Assembly (NCBI RefSeq): GCF_030325625.1
Contig: NZ_JACAIS010000006.1
Coordinates: 274,339 to 338,338, forward strand
Reading direction: 5' to 3'
DNA length: 64,000 bases
Source: Sphingobacterium sp. N143
GTDB lineage: Bacteria; Bacteroidota; Bacteroidia; Sphingobacteriales; Sphingobacteriaceae
The position numbers and the translations under genes are program-made. The notes under the pieces are model-generated. The model was not told where the DNA came from. It saw only the letters and a list, made by a program, of their open reading frames with translations, and did no database searches. Positions 8,619 to 17,492 of this stretch are shown piece after piece (position 1 is the stretch's first letter; each line of letters starts with the position of its first letter).

Positions 8619-9036
8619 ACACCTTAACATACACAGCAAATTAATCAAAGAATTAACTGGATAATAAAAAGAGCTACCTTAATATTTGGATAGCTCTTTT
8701 TTTATTCGGAAATCTTTCATACAAAAAATTACATTATTAATTCTGGCTATATAATATCATTGCCAAATAACAACTTTTAAACTCGCAACTCCGCACTCTA
8801 AGTCAGAGTAGTCAGCTATCGAAATCAGCTGCAAACAATTAATATATACTTTTTACAATTTAATATGGCCCTAACAATTAGGATGGCTCTAGAATCAGAT
8901 TTCGTCCAATAATTGTAGAGTAGCCAATGGTCTAATATTTATAATGCAATTATAGGCATCCAGCTTCGATATAAAAACTTATTTATAATCAATCAGGGAA
9001 TATTATTCAAAAATTATAGTCACTATAAGAAACAGC
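8619..9036. other. Convergent intergenic region
   Basis: This region lies between the SDR gene and the convergent GMC oxidoreductase gene. It contains the SDR terminator. I see no gene, operator or repeat in the remainder. Confidence 0.5.
8665..8706 (+). terminator. Rho-independent terminator of the SDR gene
   Basis: AAAAAGAGCTACC pairs with GGATAGCTCTTTTT around a short AT loop and is followed by a T-run. The flanking A-run makes it potentially bidirectional, which would suit the convergent GMC gene. Confidence 0.75.
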
Positions 9037-10566
9037 TCACTTTACTATAGATTTTAGTATGGTATCAGCTATTCTTTCAGCTATAGCAATCACGGTTACA
9101 TTTGTGGCAACGGAAATAATGTCCGGGAAAATAGATGCATCTACAACGCGAAGGGATTGAATGTGATGCACCCTACCCTCTAAATCAACTACAGCCTCTT
9201 TTGAGTCAATTGAACCCATTGGTGCGCTTGAGGTGGGATGAGAATAACTGGCAATATTTCTCTTTATGGCCATTGCTAAATCTTTATCTGACTTTATATT
9301 AGCGCCAGGAGCAATCTCTGAATGTATCAAATTAGATAATGGGGCTGTTCCAGCAATTTTTCTAGCTAATTTAGCCCCTTCTATCATTCGGTCGAGATCT
9401 GAATCATCATTTAAGAAATTTAAATCTACCTTAGGATTGACAGTGGGATTTGTAGTCTCAATCCAAACTTTTCCTTTCGAATTTGGTGTCGTTACAGACA
9501 CAGCTAATACAAATCCCTTTCCAGTAGGGCTCCATTCGTCGGGAAATAAATGAGTCGCCGTAATATGAAGATCTAATTCTCTTTCTTTAGAAGTTGATGT
9601 TGATGTCCATAGTTTTGCGCCAATGGGTGGCGAATTCGTTTCAACCATTTCTTTATGAAGGGCATAAGCTGCATAATGAAAAGGATGATCTTTTATATTT
9701 TTACCAACAGGAAGGTCAGCATTCACAGTTATTGATAGTTTCTCTAAATCATTTTTATCTCCAATACCAGAACGAAGTAATATTGCTGCACTTCCAAAAG
9801 TTCCGCCTGAAATAATAATTTCATTACCTAAAAATTCAACTCCGTTAGCTAACACAATCCCAATAGCTTTCTTTTCTTTAATCAATACTTTGTCAACTAC
9901 CGCCTGCGAAAGGATCGTGAGATTTTTTCTTTCCCGGACAGCATTGGTTAAATATGCCATTCCTGTATTGACTCGTACACCATTAACAACATTCATACGA
10001 TATGGACCGACACCATTAGCATTGGCACTATCAAAATCGTTGATTAATTGGTATCCAACTTGAACCGTCGCATCAACAAAAGCCTTTTGAACATTTGTTA
10101 TGTCACTCCGTAATAACTGCCGAACGGGCAATGGTCCATCAAAACCATGAAGCCCCTTATCTCCCGAATCACTTGCCTCTAATTTCTTAAAATATGGAAG
10201 AAGCTCATCAAACGACCAGCCAGGAAGATTCCATCTTTTTAAGTCTTCGGGCCGCGCACGAAGAGCCACAGCACCATTAATGGCCGAACTTCCACCTAAA
10301 ATTTTCCCCCTTGGCAAATCTATTCTATTTCCATAAAAGGTGGGTTCCGATTGAATGCCCCAATCATGTACAGCCTCCCCCCCTACATTATTTGCACTTG
10401 AAATTGTACTGGGGTATCCCCATGCTGGGTAATCATTTCCCCCTTCTATAAGTAAGACATTTAAATTACCATTTTCACTCAAACGTGATGCCATCACAGC
10501 TCCAGCGGAGCCAGCACCAACGACTATAAAGTCATATTTTGCACGCAGCTTTTTTGAATTTCTCAT
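9037..10566 (-). CDS. GMC-family FAD-dependent oxidoreductase
   Basis: This 509-residue flavoenzyme of the glucose-methanol-choline family would oxidise an alcohol or choline-like substrate with FAD. The N-terminus carries the ADP-binding motif VVGAGSAGAVMASRL (about 14-28). RGKILGGSSAINGA is the first GMC signature, and the C-terminal YSHPTSSAPMGS followed by NVTVIAIAE contains the catalytic His and Asn region. Length and domain order are complete. No signal peptide is present. It lies downstream of an operon for an aldehyde dehydrogenase, which would be a logical partner for oxidising the aldehyde product, but a 316-base gap suggests its own promoter. Confidence 0.85.
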   Translation of the reverse strand: MRNSKKLRAKYDFIVVGAGSAGAVMASRLSENGNLNVLLIEGGNDYPAWGYPSTISSANNVGGEAVHDWGIQSEPTFYGNRIDLPRGKILGGSSAINGAVALRARPEDLKRWNLPGWSFDELLPYFKKLEASDSGDKGLHGFDGPLPVRQLLRSDITNVQKAFVDATVQVGYQLINDFDSANANGVGPYRMNVVNGVRVNTGMAYLTNAVRERKNLTILSQAVVDKVLIKEKKAIGIVLANGVEFLGNEIIISGGTFGSAAILLRSGIGDKNDLEKLSITVNADLPVGKNIKDHPFHYAAYALHKEMVETNSPPIGAKLWTSTSTSKERELDLHITATHLFPDEWSPTGKGFVLAVSVTTPNSKGKVWIETTNPTVNPKVDLNFLNDDSDLDRMIEGAKLARKIAGTAPLSNLIHSEIAPGANIKSDKDLAMAIKRNIASYSHPTSSAPMGSIDSKEAVVDLEGRVHHIQSLRVVDASIFPDIISVATNVTVIAIAERIADTILKSIVK

Positions 10567-10882
10567 AATATCTAATGTATAGTGTAAATTATATCCTAGA
10601 ATATGCCTTTACAATCTCATGACCAAATGTGTAGTTGGACCATATTAATGATTGTTTTTTTACTCATGGCTCAAAAGATTTTTTTGACTCTAGGTAGAGT
10701 ACTACTCTTCAATTTTAGAATTATAGTATTGTCCGATTCTACATAATAAATATGCATCAGATTAATGCTCAAATTCGATGATAAAAGATAAAAAGTACAA
10801 TTGACTTTTGTCAACATTGGACAATAACCTACAGTAAGTCTCATCAAGGCCTAAATCGACATAGATTAACTAAATTCAAAAT
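10567..10882. other. Intergenic region upstream of the GMC gene
   Basis: No gene is seen. It contains the Crp/Fnr-like palindrome listed separately. Confidence 0.5.
10801..10814 (-). promoter_or_regulatory. Crp/Fnr-like palindrome upstream of the GMC gene
   Basis: TTGACTTTTGTCAA is a perfect palindrome with 5-bp arms and a 4-base spacer, the Crp/Fnr geometry. The octamer CGAATTTG lies 23 nt downstream on the minus strand, a weak match to TAnnTTTG at the expected spacing. The site is about 235 bp from the GMC start codon. Confidence 0.35.
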
Positions 10883-11410
10883 TTAGTCAATCTCTAACCA
10901 TCCCTTAAATAACTTTAGAATCAATGGCATTGCAAAGTAGACCATACAGATAGATATTATTGTTCCAATTAGGACACCAGCCACAAATGTTGACGAAATG
11001 CCTAAATGCGTTAGAATTAGTTGCACTAAAATCGGAATAACTTGTGTAAGCGGGTAAACTGCAATTATAGAAACTACTACTTGTTTCCATTTCTTTATCG
11101 TCTTTTTAGACGAAATATCAAACCAAAAATTATCATGTTCATGCAGTATTTCTCGCCTTTCTATGGCAATTCGTTCAAGTTCTTGCAGCAATTTCTTTCT
11201 TGTAGCCGAACATAGCCATTTCTGTGCATTTGCTTTGTTATCAAACCGTAATACAACAGAATGATACGGTTGCTTCGGATTAAGTGGCAAATCAGTTTTA
11301 TCTAAAAAGCCATCGGCAAGTTGACTGTTCGCATCCATCCTTTCTCTCCATTCATCGAATTTTTGACGTTCTGCAAGCAGCTTATATCGAACAATAATAG
11401 TGCTGTTCAT
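10883..11410 (-). CDS. Antibiotic-biosynthesis-monooxygenase-like membrane protein
   Basis: This protein of 175 residues has an N-terminal ABM-type ferredoxin-like domain (about 1-95, with YHSVVLRFDNKANAQKWLCS). Two to three hydrophobic helices follow in the C-terminal half, after KKWKQVVVSIIAVYP. The same architecture occurs in a widespread family annotated as membrane-anchored ABM-domain proteins, whose reaction is not established. It is the third gene of an operon after the SnoaL-like and aldehyde dehydrogenase genes, with an 11-base gap to the latter. An alternative reading of the 3' part in another frame is only a shadow. Confidence 0.7.
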   Translation of the reverse strand: MNSTIIVRYKLLAERQKFDEWRERMDANSQLADGFLDKTDLPLNPKQPYHSVVLRFDNKANAQKWLCSATRKKLLQELERIAIERREILHEHDNFWFDISSKKTIKKWKQVVVSIIAVYPLTQVIPILVQLILTHLGISSTFVAGVLIGTIISICMVYFAMPLILKLFKGWLEID

Positions 11411-11421
11411 AATCTATATGA

Positions 11422-12876
11422 TTACAATGTACCCGCTCCGTGAAATATGTGCTTATATTCAACAAAATCGTGAATAGCATTCAAACCATTAAGTCTACCC
11501 AATCCACTCATCTTATATCCCCCCTCTTCAAATTCATCATTTACCACAGCCCAATTGTTGATCCATACAGTTCCAGCATCCAATTCGCGAATTACTTTTA
11601 AAGGCAAATCCACATTTTGGCTCCAAACGGAAGCTGCCAAACCAAATTGGCTGTCGTTTGCCAAAGCAATTGCTTCTTCGGGCGTATCAAATATTTGGAC
11701 AGTTGCTACTGGACCAAAGATCTCTTGTTGAACGATATCCATTTTATTATCCTCTGGTTTTACCTTTAGTAAGGTTGGGCGATAGAAAGCTCCGGAAGTA
11801 AGGGAACCATGAGTAATTTTACCGCCACGAACCAAAATTTCTGCACCATCAACAATCGCCTTTTCCACTAAAGCATCTATCCGGTCAACATTGGCGTGAT
11901 CAATAATTGGTCCCATGTCACTGGTCGGATCCGACGCCGGTCCTACTTTTACTTTTTCCAAACGCTTTGTAAACTGTGTGATAAAGGAATTTGCGATACC
12001 ACTTTGTACTAGAATACGGCTTCCAGTCATACAGAATTGTCCAGCGAAAACGGTAATTGCTTTCTCAAGAACAGGGAGGGCCTCATCTAAATTGGCGTCG
12101 TCAAATATCAACATGGGAGTCTTGCCTCCTAACTCAAAACCAAAACGTTTCAATTTCGACGCTCCGTTTTGCATCAGAATACTACCAGTAGACGTGCTGC
12201 CGGTATAGGAAATTGTCGGTACATCAGGCGACTCAACCATTAAGGAAGCACCTGCATGACCGCTTTCAGTAAACTGATTGATAACTCCTATTGGCAAAGT
12301 TTTGACGGAAGCCATCACTTCATTAATGACATAGTTTGTCTGCGCCGTTTGGGAAGGCATCTTAATAACAGCTGTACATCCAGCAGCTAATGCGGGAGCC
12401 AAAGAACGAATCATAAGAATGATTGGCGAATTCCAGGGTGCAATGATTCCTGCTACCCCAATAGGCTCTGCTAATAACATACTAAATCTACCTGGTTGGG
12501 TCTCCAAAGCACGGCCAAACTCAGTTAAAGCTTGTGCCGCATAATAACGCAGTTTAGGTGCAACCAGACTAATTTCAAATATGGCTTCTCTGGCTACCTT
12601 GCCATTCTCCATCATTAATATCTCTTTTAGCCTTTCCGTATTTGCCTCGAAAGCATCAGCAAGTTCATTTAAAACTTTATATCGCAAATGTCTATTGTGT
12701 TTCCAATCAGAATTTTTGTAAACTTCTTTCGCAACTGTTATTGCCTTTAAAGCCTCTGCCTGACCTCCATCTGCATATACACCGATTTTCTCGCCTGTAG
12801 CTGGGTTTATACTATCCTTGTGGATGGCGCTATCAACCCATTCACCGTTTATCCAATTTAATGCTATTTTACTCAT
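11422..12876 (-). CDS. Aldehyde dehydrogenase (NAD(P)+-dependent)
   Basis: This complete 484-residue aldehyde dehydrogenase would oxidise an aldehyde to the acid. IAPWNSPIILMIRSLAPALA is the cofactor-binding segment, FELGGKTPM (about 247-255) holds the general-base Glu, and GQFCMTGSRI (about 279-288) holds the catalytic Cys. The C-terminal EIFGPVA and NDSQFGLAASVW motifs are present. It is the middle gene of a three-gene operon between a SnoaL-like protein and an ABM protein, with gaps of 24 and 11 bases. The substrate cannot be deduced, but the context points to clearance of organic aldehydes. Confidence 0.88.
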   Translation of the reverse strand: MSKIALNWINGEWVDSAIHKDSINPATGEKIGVYADGGQAEALKAITVAKEVYKNSDWKHNRHLRYKVLNELADAFEANTERLKEILMMENGKVAREAIFEISLVAPKLRYYAAQALTEFGRALETQPGRFSMLLAEPIGVAGIIAPWNSPIILMIRSLAPALAAGCTAVIKMPSQTAQTNYVINEVMASVKTLPIGVINQFTESGHAGASLMVESPDVPTISYTGSTSTGSILMQNGASKLKRFGFELGGKTPMLIFDDANLDEALPVLEKAITVFAGQFCMTGSRILVQSGIANSFITQFTKRLEKVKVGPASDPTSDMGPIIDHANVDRIDALVEKAIVDGAEILVRGGKITHGSLTSGAFYRPTLLKVKPEDNKMDIVQQEIFGPVATVQIFDTPEEAIALANDSQFGLAASVWSQNVDLPLKVIRELDAGTVWINNWAVVNDEFEEGGYKMSGLGRLNGLNAIHDFVEYKHIFHGAGTL

Positions 12877-12900
12877 TTCAAATTTCTTATACTATTAATA

Positions 12901-13362
12901 TCACAGTTTAAATTCAATTCCGTTTGGGTCACTATGGAAAGTTCCTGCCGGAGTAATCCTAAAACTTCCAGTTGTTGCAAGTGTATCTTCTAGGAACATG
13001 AAATGATAAATCTTTTCATCCTTCACCTTGGCCAATATTGAAAATGGAGAAGTTACCTGTTTATTCAGTGTTCGGGAAGTGTAAGTAAAGCTTCCAAAAA
13101 CTGCTACTTTTTCATTTTCTGAAAAAATATCCTGCACCTCAAAATCTTGAATTGTCCAAAATTCATTAACCCCAGCAAAGGTATTAATAAACCCTTCTGC
13201 TCCTTCATGATGAGTGCCCGCCCAAGGTAATATTGATTGTAGTTCCGGATTATTAAAATTTAAGGAAATGTAAGTGGCATTCTTATCAACTACTGATTCA
13301 ATCACTTCAGGATTGGTAGTGTTTGCTAAAAAAAGTTCGATAGTTTCTTTTGGTGTTTTCAT
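12901..13362 (-). CDS. SnoaL-like (NTF2-fold) protein
   Basis: This small soluble protein of 153 residues has the NTF2/SnoaL cone fold signature: an N-terminal helix (MKTPKETIELFLANTTNPEV), then beta strands containing AGTHHEGAEGFINTFAGVNE and a C-terminal sheet with FGSFTYTSRTLNK. Members act as isomerases, dehydratases or small ligand-binding proteins, and the sequence does not tell which. It is the first gene of the operon with the aldehyde dehydrogenase. The region upstream (470 bases) should hold the promoter, but no clear element was seen. Confidence 0.75.
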   Translation of the reverse strand: MKTPKETIELFLANTTNPEVIESVVDKNATYISLNFNNPELQSILPWAGTHHEGAEGFINTFAGVNEFWTIQDFEVQDIFSENEKVAVFGSFTYTSRTLNKQVTSPFSILAKVKDEKIYHFMFLEDTLATTGSFRITPAGTFHSDPNGIEFKL

Positions 13363-13834
13363 TTCTTTGATTTTTATGTTTAATAATAATTTAATTCCAA
13401 AGGGACTATATGTTATCTTGATTATTTAATTATCAATAGGTTTAGGATTTACCTCTCAGAAATACATAATTCAACCCTAAAAATTGTAATCCTCATAAAC
13501 ATGATTAAAAGTTACCCTCAATTTCAACATGTTATTAGCATTATAATAAGCTGTAATTAAGGTCGTAATGCCTTTAACGTAATATCAACAAAATTAGGGG
13601 GAAACAACTTACAAAAAAGGTATGAAACGGTTAATCAGTGGTAAAAATCGGTCAGAAAAATTATTGTTCAATTGGATATGCCGACGTTAGATTGTTAGCG
13701 CCATCATATAGCTTGATGTGACATCGATAGGATAGGAATAATCCCCAATAAAAAGTACCGTAAGCATCTTATTTGGAGATTTCTGCGAGATGAAGGATTA
13801 TTATTTAAAGAATTCAGTAAATATGGAGTATATA
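13363..13834. other. Intergenic region, nothing recognised
   Basis: No open frame with coding character, palindrome or terminator was found. It should contain the promoter of the SnoaL/aldehyde dehydrogenase operon and the 3' end of the LysR transcript. Confidence 0.4.
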
Positions 13835-14692
13835 TTAATGAAACAAACTCATAAAGGCATTAAGTAACGGATCTGACGTATTTTCTTTTCGGTAAATTAG
13901 AACAGTTTTGATCGCTCCTATTTCTGCAGGGAGAGAGAATATTTTTAATTTTCTTTCCTTGTAAAACGTCGTAATTAATTCCTTAGGCAAAAAACTAAAA
14001 CCAATCCCAGACTCAATGAAATTTACCACGCCTTCAATAGAACTCATTACCGTCCTATGGTAATTGCTAATTTTTTTACTTCCTAACCACGACTCCAATC
14101 TAGCTCTGAAAAAACATCCCTGATCAAATACAATTGTCTTTATTTGCAATTGCTGAACTAACTCATCCAGACTGCTTATTCCGATTGGTGCAACGACGAC
14201 TAAAGATTCGTCCATAATATGCACTTGTCCAAGTTCTTCGGAATCTATTGGAGCAGGCACAAAAGCTGCATCTAATTTGAAATTTAACACATCATCAATC
14301 AATTTATCTCGCATCGCGGATTTAAAATCAATTTCGATTTGGGGAAATTTAGCCGCTAATTCATTGACAAGGCCTGGGCCTCTAAGTGCCATAGTTGTCT
14401 CCAAAAAACCAATTCTTATTTGCCCATTAATTGATTTCCCCCCCCCTATTGAGAGCTTGGTCTCAGCTATAATATTTGAAATTTTCTTGCTGCTTTCCAG
14501 CAATGTAAAACCCGCCGGAGTGAGCGATACCTTACGTGAAGTACGTAGAAATAGTGCTGTTCCAAATTCGTCTTCTAGAATTTTTATTCTCGCTGTTACA
14601 TTGGATTGGACTGTATGCATAGCCTCAGCCGCCTTGGTAAAGCTTCCATGGTAGGCTACCGCATCAAATAATTTAAGGTCATTTAAATTCAT
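13835..14692 (-). CDS. LysR-family transcriptional regulator
   Basis: This LysR-type regulator of 285 residues has a winged helix-turn-helix at about 1-60 (GSFTKAAEAMHTVQSNVTAR, then LEDEFGTALFLRTSRKVSLT). A periplasmic-binding-protein-like effector domain occupies the rest, slightly shorter than typical. The ATG before NLNDLKLFD is preferred over a GTG two codons upstream. It is divergently transcribed from the alpha/beta hydrolase gene with 73 bases between the start codons. This is the usual layout in which a LysR regulator controls its neighbour and itself. A dyad TGAT-N7-ATCA lies in the shared region. Confidence 0.85.
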   Translation of the reverse strand: MNLNDLKLFDAVAYHGSFTKAAEAMHTVQSNVTARIKILEDEFGTALFLRTSRKVSLTPAGFTLLESSKKISNIIAETKLSIGGGKSINGQIRIGFLETTMALRGPGLVNELAAKFPQIEIDFKSAMRDKLIDDVLNFKLDAAFVPAPIDSEELGQVHIMDESLVVVAPIGISSLDELVQQLQIKTIVFDQGCFFRARLESWLGSKKISNYHRTVMSSIEGVVNFIESGIGFSFLPKELITTFYKERKLKIFSLPAEIGAIKTVLIYRKENTSDPLLNAFMSLFH

Positions 14693-14765
14693 TATCACAA
14701 ATTATGATTCAAACCATCAGTATTAATCGTTTATTATAATCAAAAATACTATTTAACTTTGAATA

Positions 14766-15749
14766 ATGAAAAAATTAAGCACTAAAGTTATATGGATTAG
14801 CATCCTTGTAATTTTTACATTATCAACAAACTATAAAATTATGGCACAATCATTTGCAACAACAAAGTTAGGTGCAGAATCAACTGCACACAAAATTTAC
14901 CACCGCAAGGTCGAAGTGGCAGGTCATCAAATCTTTTACCGTGAATCTGGTCCTATAGACGCTCCAATAATATTACTGCTGCACGGGTATCCGACGTCAT
15001 CGCATATGTTTAGGAACTTAATTCCGATTTTGAATCAAAAGTATCATATTATCTCACCCGACCTTCCGGGATTTGGATTTTCAGATTCTCCAGAAAGAGC
15101 AGACTTTAACTATACATTCGAAAATTTAGCCATTGTAATGCAAAAATTTATAGAGAAATTAAACCTCAAAAGATTTGCCGTCTATGTTTTTGATTACGGT
15201 GCACCAACTGGATACAGGATAATGCTTAACAATCCGGAAAAAATAACTGGCTTTATCTCGCAAAACGGAAATGCTTATACGGAAGGTCTTGGACCAGCAT
15301 GGGACGCGGTTAAAAAATATTGGAAAAGTAACGACAATAAAGATCGTGATGCCTTACGAGGATTCGTAAAAGAACAGGAACTTAAATTTCAATACTTTAC
15401 AGGTGTCGATGATCCCGAATTAATCGCTCCTGAAACCTATTTGTTAGATCAATATTTTCTAGATCGTCCCGATTCCGATGAAAAACAGCTTGATTTATTA
15501 TATGATTATCAAAATAATATAGCGTTATATCCTGCTTTCCATCAATATTTCAGAAAGCACCAGCCTAAAGCGTTGATCGTATGGGGCAACAAAGATCCTT
15601 ATTTCCTTCCTGCTGGAGCTGAGGCTTATCGTAATGATCTGTCTAATGCCGACGTAAAATTCTATAATACAGGGCATTTTGCACTTGAAACACATGCTAT
15701 GGAAATCGGGCAAGATATACTTCAATTTATGGAAACTCTTCCTAAATAG
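14766..15749 (+). CDS. Exported alpha/beta hydrolase, epoxide hydrolase/dehalogenase type
   Basis: This alpha/beta-fold hydrolase of 327 residues carries an N-terminal signal peptide ending near MAQ (residue 28), so it is likely periplasmic. LLLHGYPTSSHMFRN is the oxyanion-hole region. The nucleophile elbow is VFDYGAP with Asp143 as predicted nucleophile, as in haloalkane and fluoroacetate dehalogenases and epoxide hydrolases. NTGHFALE holds the catalytic His, and WGNKDPYF may hold the acid. The substrate is probably a halogenated or epoxidised small molecule; this is inference from the Asp nucleophile. A divergent LysR gene is the likely regulator. Two hairpins follow the stop. Confidence 0.8.
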   Translation: MKKLSTKVIWISILVIFTLSTNYKIMAQSFATTKLGAESTAHKIYHRKVEVAGHQIFYRESGPIDAPIILLLHGYPTSSHMFRNLIPILNQKYHIISPDLPGFGFSDSPERADFNYTFENLAIVMQKFIEKLNLKRFAVYVFDYGAPTGYRIMLNNPEKITGFISQNGNAYTEGLGPAWDAVKKYWKSNDNKDRDALRGFVKEQELKFQYFTGVDDPELIAPETYLLDQYFLDRPDSDEKQLDLLYDYQNNIALYPAFHQYFRKHQPKALIVWGNKDPYFLPAGAEAYRNDLSNADVKFYNTGHFALETHAMEIGQDILQFMETLPK

Positions 15750-15756
15750 AACATTT

Positions 15757-15820
15757 GTAATTATTAATTATCAAATCAAGAATTAATAATTACTGGCCCT
15801 ATTTCTGTTTAGTAGGGCCA
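15757..15820 (+). terminator. Double hairpin behind the hydrolase gene
   Basis: A 13-bp perfect AT-rich stem (GTAATTATTAATT, 15757-15769, with 15781-15793) is followed immediately by a GC-rich stem (TGGCCCTA, 15794-15801, with TAGGGCCA, 15813-15820). A long T-run is lacking, but the pair probably ends or protects the transcript. Confidence 0.55.
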
Positions 15821-15953
15821 TTAGGAATCTTATACAATAAACTTAATACATAATAATTAGCATACTGGATCGATTAATATTAATTGCAATGGTCTAGATA
15901 AAAACAATTTTATTATAAAAAATTTTTATTATATTTACAATTAGTCTACTGCT

Positions 15954-16535
15954 ATGCATCCACTTCTTCAGTATATAAATAGCTACGCCACCACATTATT
16001 AACAGAAAAGGATTTCACCTATTTCATCGGGCATTTTATTGAAAAAAAAATCAGAAAAAAACAATATTTGCTCCAAGAAGGAGATATTTGCAAATATATG
16101 GCTTTCATCTTAAAAGGATCAATGAGAAAATTTTATGTTGATGAAAAGGGTTTGGAACACAATGTAGATTTATACGTTGAAAATTGGTGGGCTGGAGACC
16201 GTGAGAGTTATGCGCTACTCACGCCCACCCAATTCAATATTGATGCGTGCGAAGATTGTGAAGTACTACTACTATCTAGAGAAAACAACCTCAAACTACA
16301 GACGGAATGCCCCTCATTTAATGAATTTAGATTGAAATTGGATGAGCTGAATTATATTGCCAGTCAAAAAAGGATTACCAGTACCATCAGCAATACCGCA
16401 GAAAAACGTTATGCTGATTTTATTGAACGCCATCCGTATTTTATACAGCGGTTCCCTCAACACATCATTGCTTCTTATCTTGGAATAACGAAAGATACCT
16501 TGAGCAGAATACGAAAAAGATCCCTGAAGAAGTAA
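15954..16535 (+). CDS. Crp/Fnr-family regulator 3
   Basis: This Crp/Fnr protein of 193 residues has the sensor barrel (KKQYLLQEGDICKYMAFILK) and the helix-turn-helix (HIIASYLGITKDTLSRIRKR). It is closely similar to the regulators encoded at 6928 and 29749. About 110 bases downstream lie a TCGACATTTGTCGA palindrome and the remnant of an isochorismatase gene, mirroring the intact arrangement at 29749-31177. The regulator therefore probably lost its former target. The signal sensed is unknown. Confidence 0.8.
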   Translation: MHPLLQYINSYATTLLTEKDFTYFIGHFIEKKIRKKQYLLQEGDICKYMAFILKGSMRKFYVDEKGLEHNVDLYVENWWAGDRESYALLTPTQFNIDACEDCEVLLLSRENNLKLQTECPSFNEFRLKLDELNYIASQKRITSTISNTAEKRYADFIERHPYFIQRFPQHIIASYLGITKDTLSRIRKRSLKK

Positions 16536-16646
16536 AATCTTCTCCAATTTATATTTTAGATGGTGTAAAATTATAATTTCCCATCGAAATACATTTTTCC
16601 AAAAAGCTCAACTAAGGTAATACCACTGGATCTAATTATAAAAATA

Positions 16647-16660
16647 TCGACATTTGTCGA
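16647..16660 (+). promoter_or_regulatory. Crp/Fnr-like palindrome (orphaned)
   Basis: TCGACATTTGTCGA has 5-bp perfect arms and an ATTT spacer identical to that of the TAGACATTTGTCTA site at 29661. No good TAnnTTTG element follows, consistent with decay of the gene it once served. Confidence 0.4.
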
Positions 16661-16739
16661 CAATTTTATATGCCATTTATCTATCAAAAGTATTCCACAG
16701 TTGATTTAAATTTGTTTAATCAAATATTTTAAGACAATT

Positions 16740-16823
16740 ATGGAAAACACACCCTCAGCTGGCCTGGTTGATTTACTTCGTCCAGATAACATTGATACGA
16801 TCATGAACCATTTCAATTTATGA
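16740..16823 (+). pseudogene. Isochorismatase-family remnant (N-terminus only)
   Basis: A 27-codon frame reads MENTPSAGLVDLLRPDNIDT and ends in TGA soon after. Its start aligns with the first residues of the intact isochorismatase encoded at 30524 (MEKSPKIGLQGLLRPEDS). The catalytic Asp, Lys and Cys regions are absent. I read it as the 5' stub of a deleted copy downstream of a Crp/Fnr gene. Confidence 0.55.
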
Positions 16824-17102
16824 ATTTAAAAACTAAGAATCTACGATGACCTTTAAGACTCTTGTGGATTAGGTGAAAGTATAACAGGTACACCTCATAT
16901 TTACAAACGTAGCACCCCTCTACTTAATGTAGTTGAAGTTATAAATCGCAGTCAAGCTTAATAATAAAAACAAATGCATCCTAAAATTCATCTTGAATCC
17001 ACAAATTCGTTATCCAACCTCCTTAATTATGGAAGTGATATTGCATGCTGATTGAATTTATTTGAAAGGAATAATTATTTTCTATTTAAAGTTATAATTA
17101 AG

Positions 17103-17456
17103 ATGAACAAAGATCTAGCGGAATTAATGGAAACAAATCTGGCGCATGTCTGGAATGAGAGAGACAACTATATCCGATTTAAAGCAATTGCGGCGATTTA
17201 TGCAGAGCAATGCTTATTACATCTGGGGCATCAAGTATCTGGTTATACGGCTATAAATAAAAGCCTACAGAAAATTCTGGATTCCATACCCACATCTTTT
17301 AACTTTTTTCAGCTTGGGCGAACCGATACCAACAGTAATATAGGCAGGTTATTGTGGGGGCTTGGCCCAGATATAAACAATATTGTAGCCACGGGAATGG
17401 ATATTGCAGTTTTCGAAAATGGAAAAATAAAGTCATTATATGTCTTCCTGGACTAA
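17103..17456 (+). CDS. SnoaL-like (NTF2-fold) protein
   Basis: This soluble protein of 117 residues has an NTF2-like pattern: the N-terminal helix NLAHVWNERDNYIRFKAIAA, the segment AEQCLLHLGHQVSGYTAINK and C-terminal beta strands ending in GKIKSLYVFLD. Proteins of this kind are often encoded with oxidoreductases and hydrolases and may be isomerases or ligand-binding proteins. The ATG chosen skips 17 hydrophobic residues that the frame would otherwise add. It precedes an alpha/beta hydrolase gene by 36 bases and is likely in the same operon. Confidence 0.65.
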   Translation: MNKDLAELMETNLAHVWNERDNYIRFKAIAAIYAEQCLLHLGHQVSGYTAINKSLQKILDSIPTSFNFFQLGRTDTNSNIGRLLWGLGPDINNIVATGMDIAVFENGKIKSLYVFLD

Positions 17457-17492
17457 GATCATATAAAATAACATTATCAAATTTAAAATAAT

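Larger units (their letters stand above)
16536..17102. other. Intergenic region with a decayed gene
   Basis: It holds a Crp/Fnr-like palindrome and an isochorismatase N-terminal remnant, listed separately. The following 280 bases hold no recognisable gene and may contain further eroded sequence of that gene. Confidence 0.5.

Noticed and set aside
14754..14761. TAACTTTG octamer directly before the exported hydrolase start codon
   Set aside because: As a -7 element it would start transcription at or inside the start codon of a signal-peptide gene, and no operator at the usual distance supports it; left unassigned.
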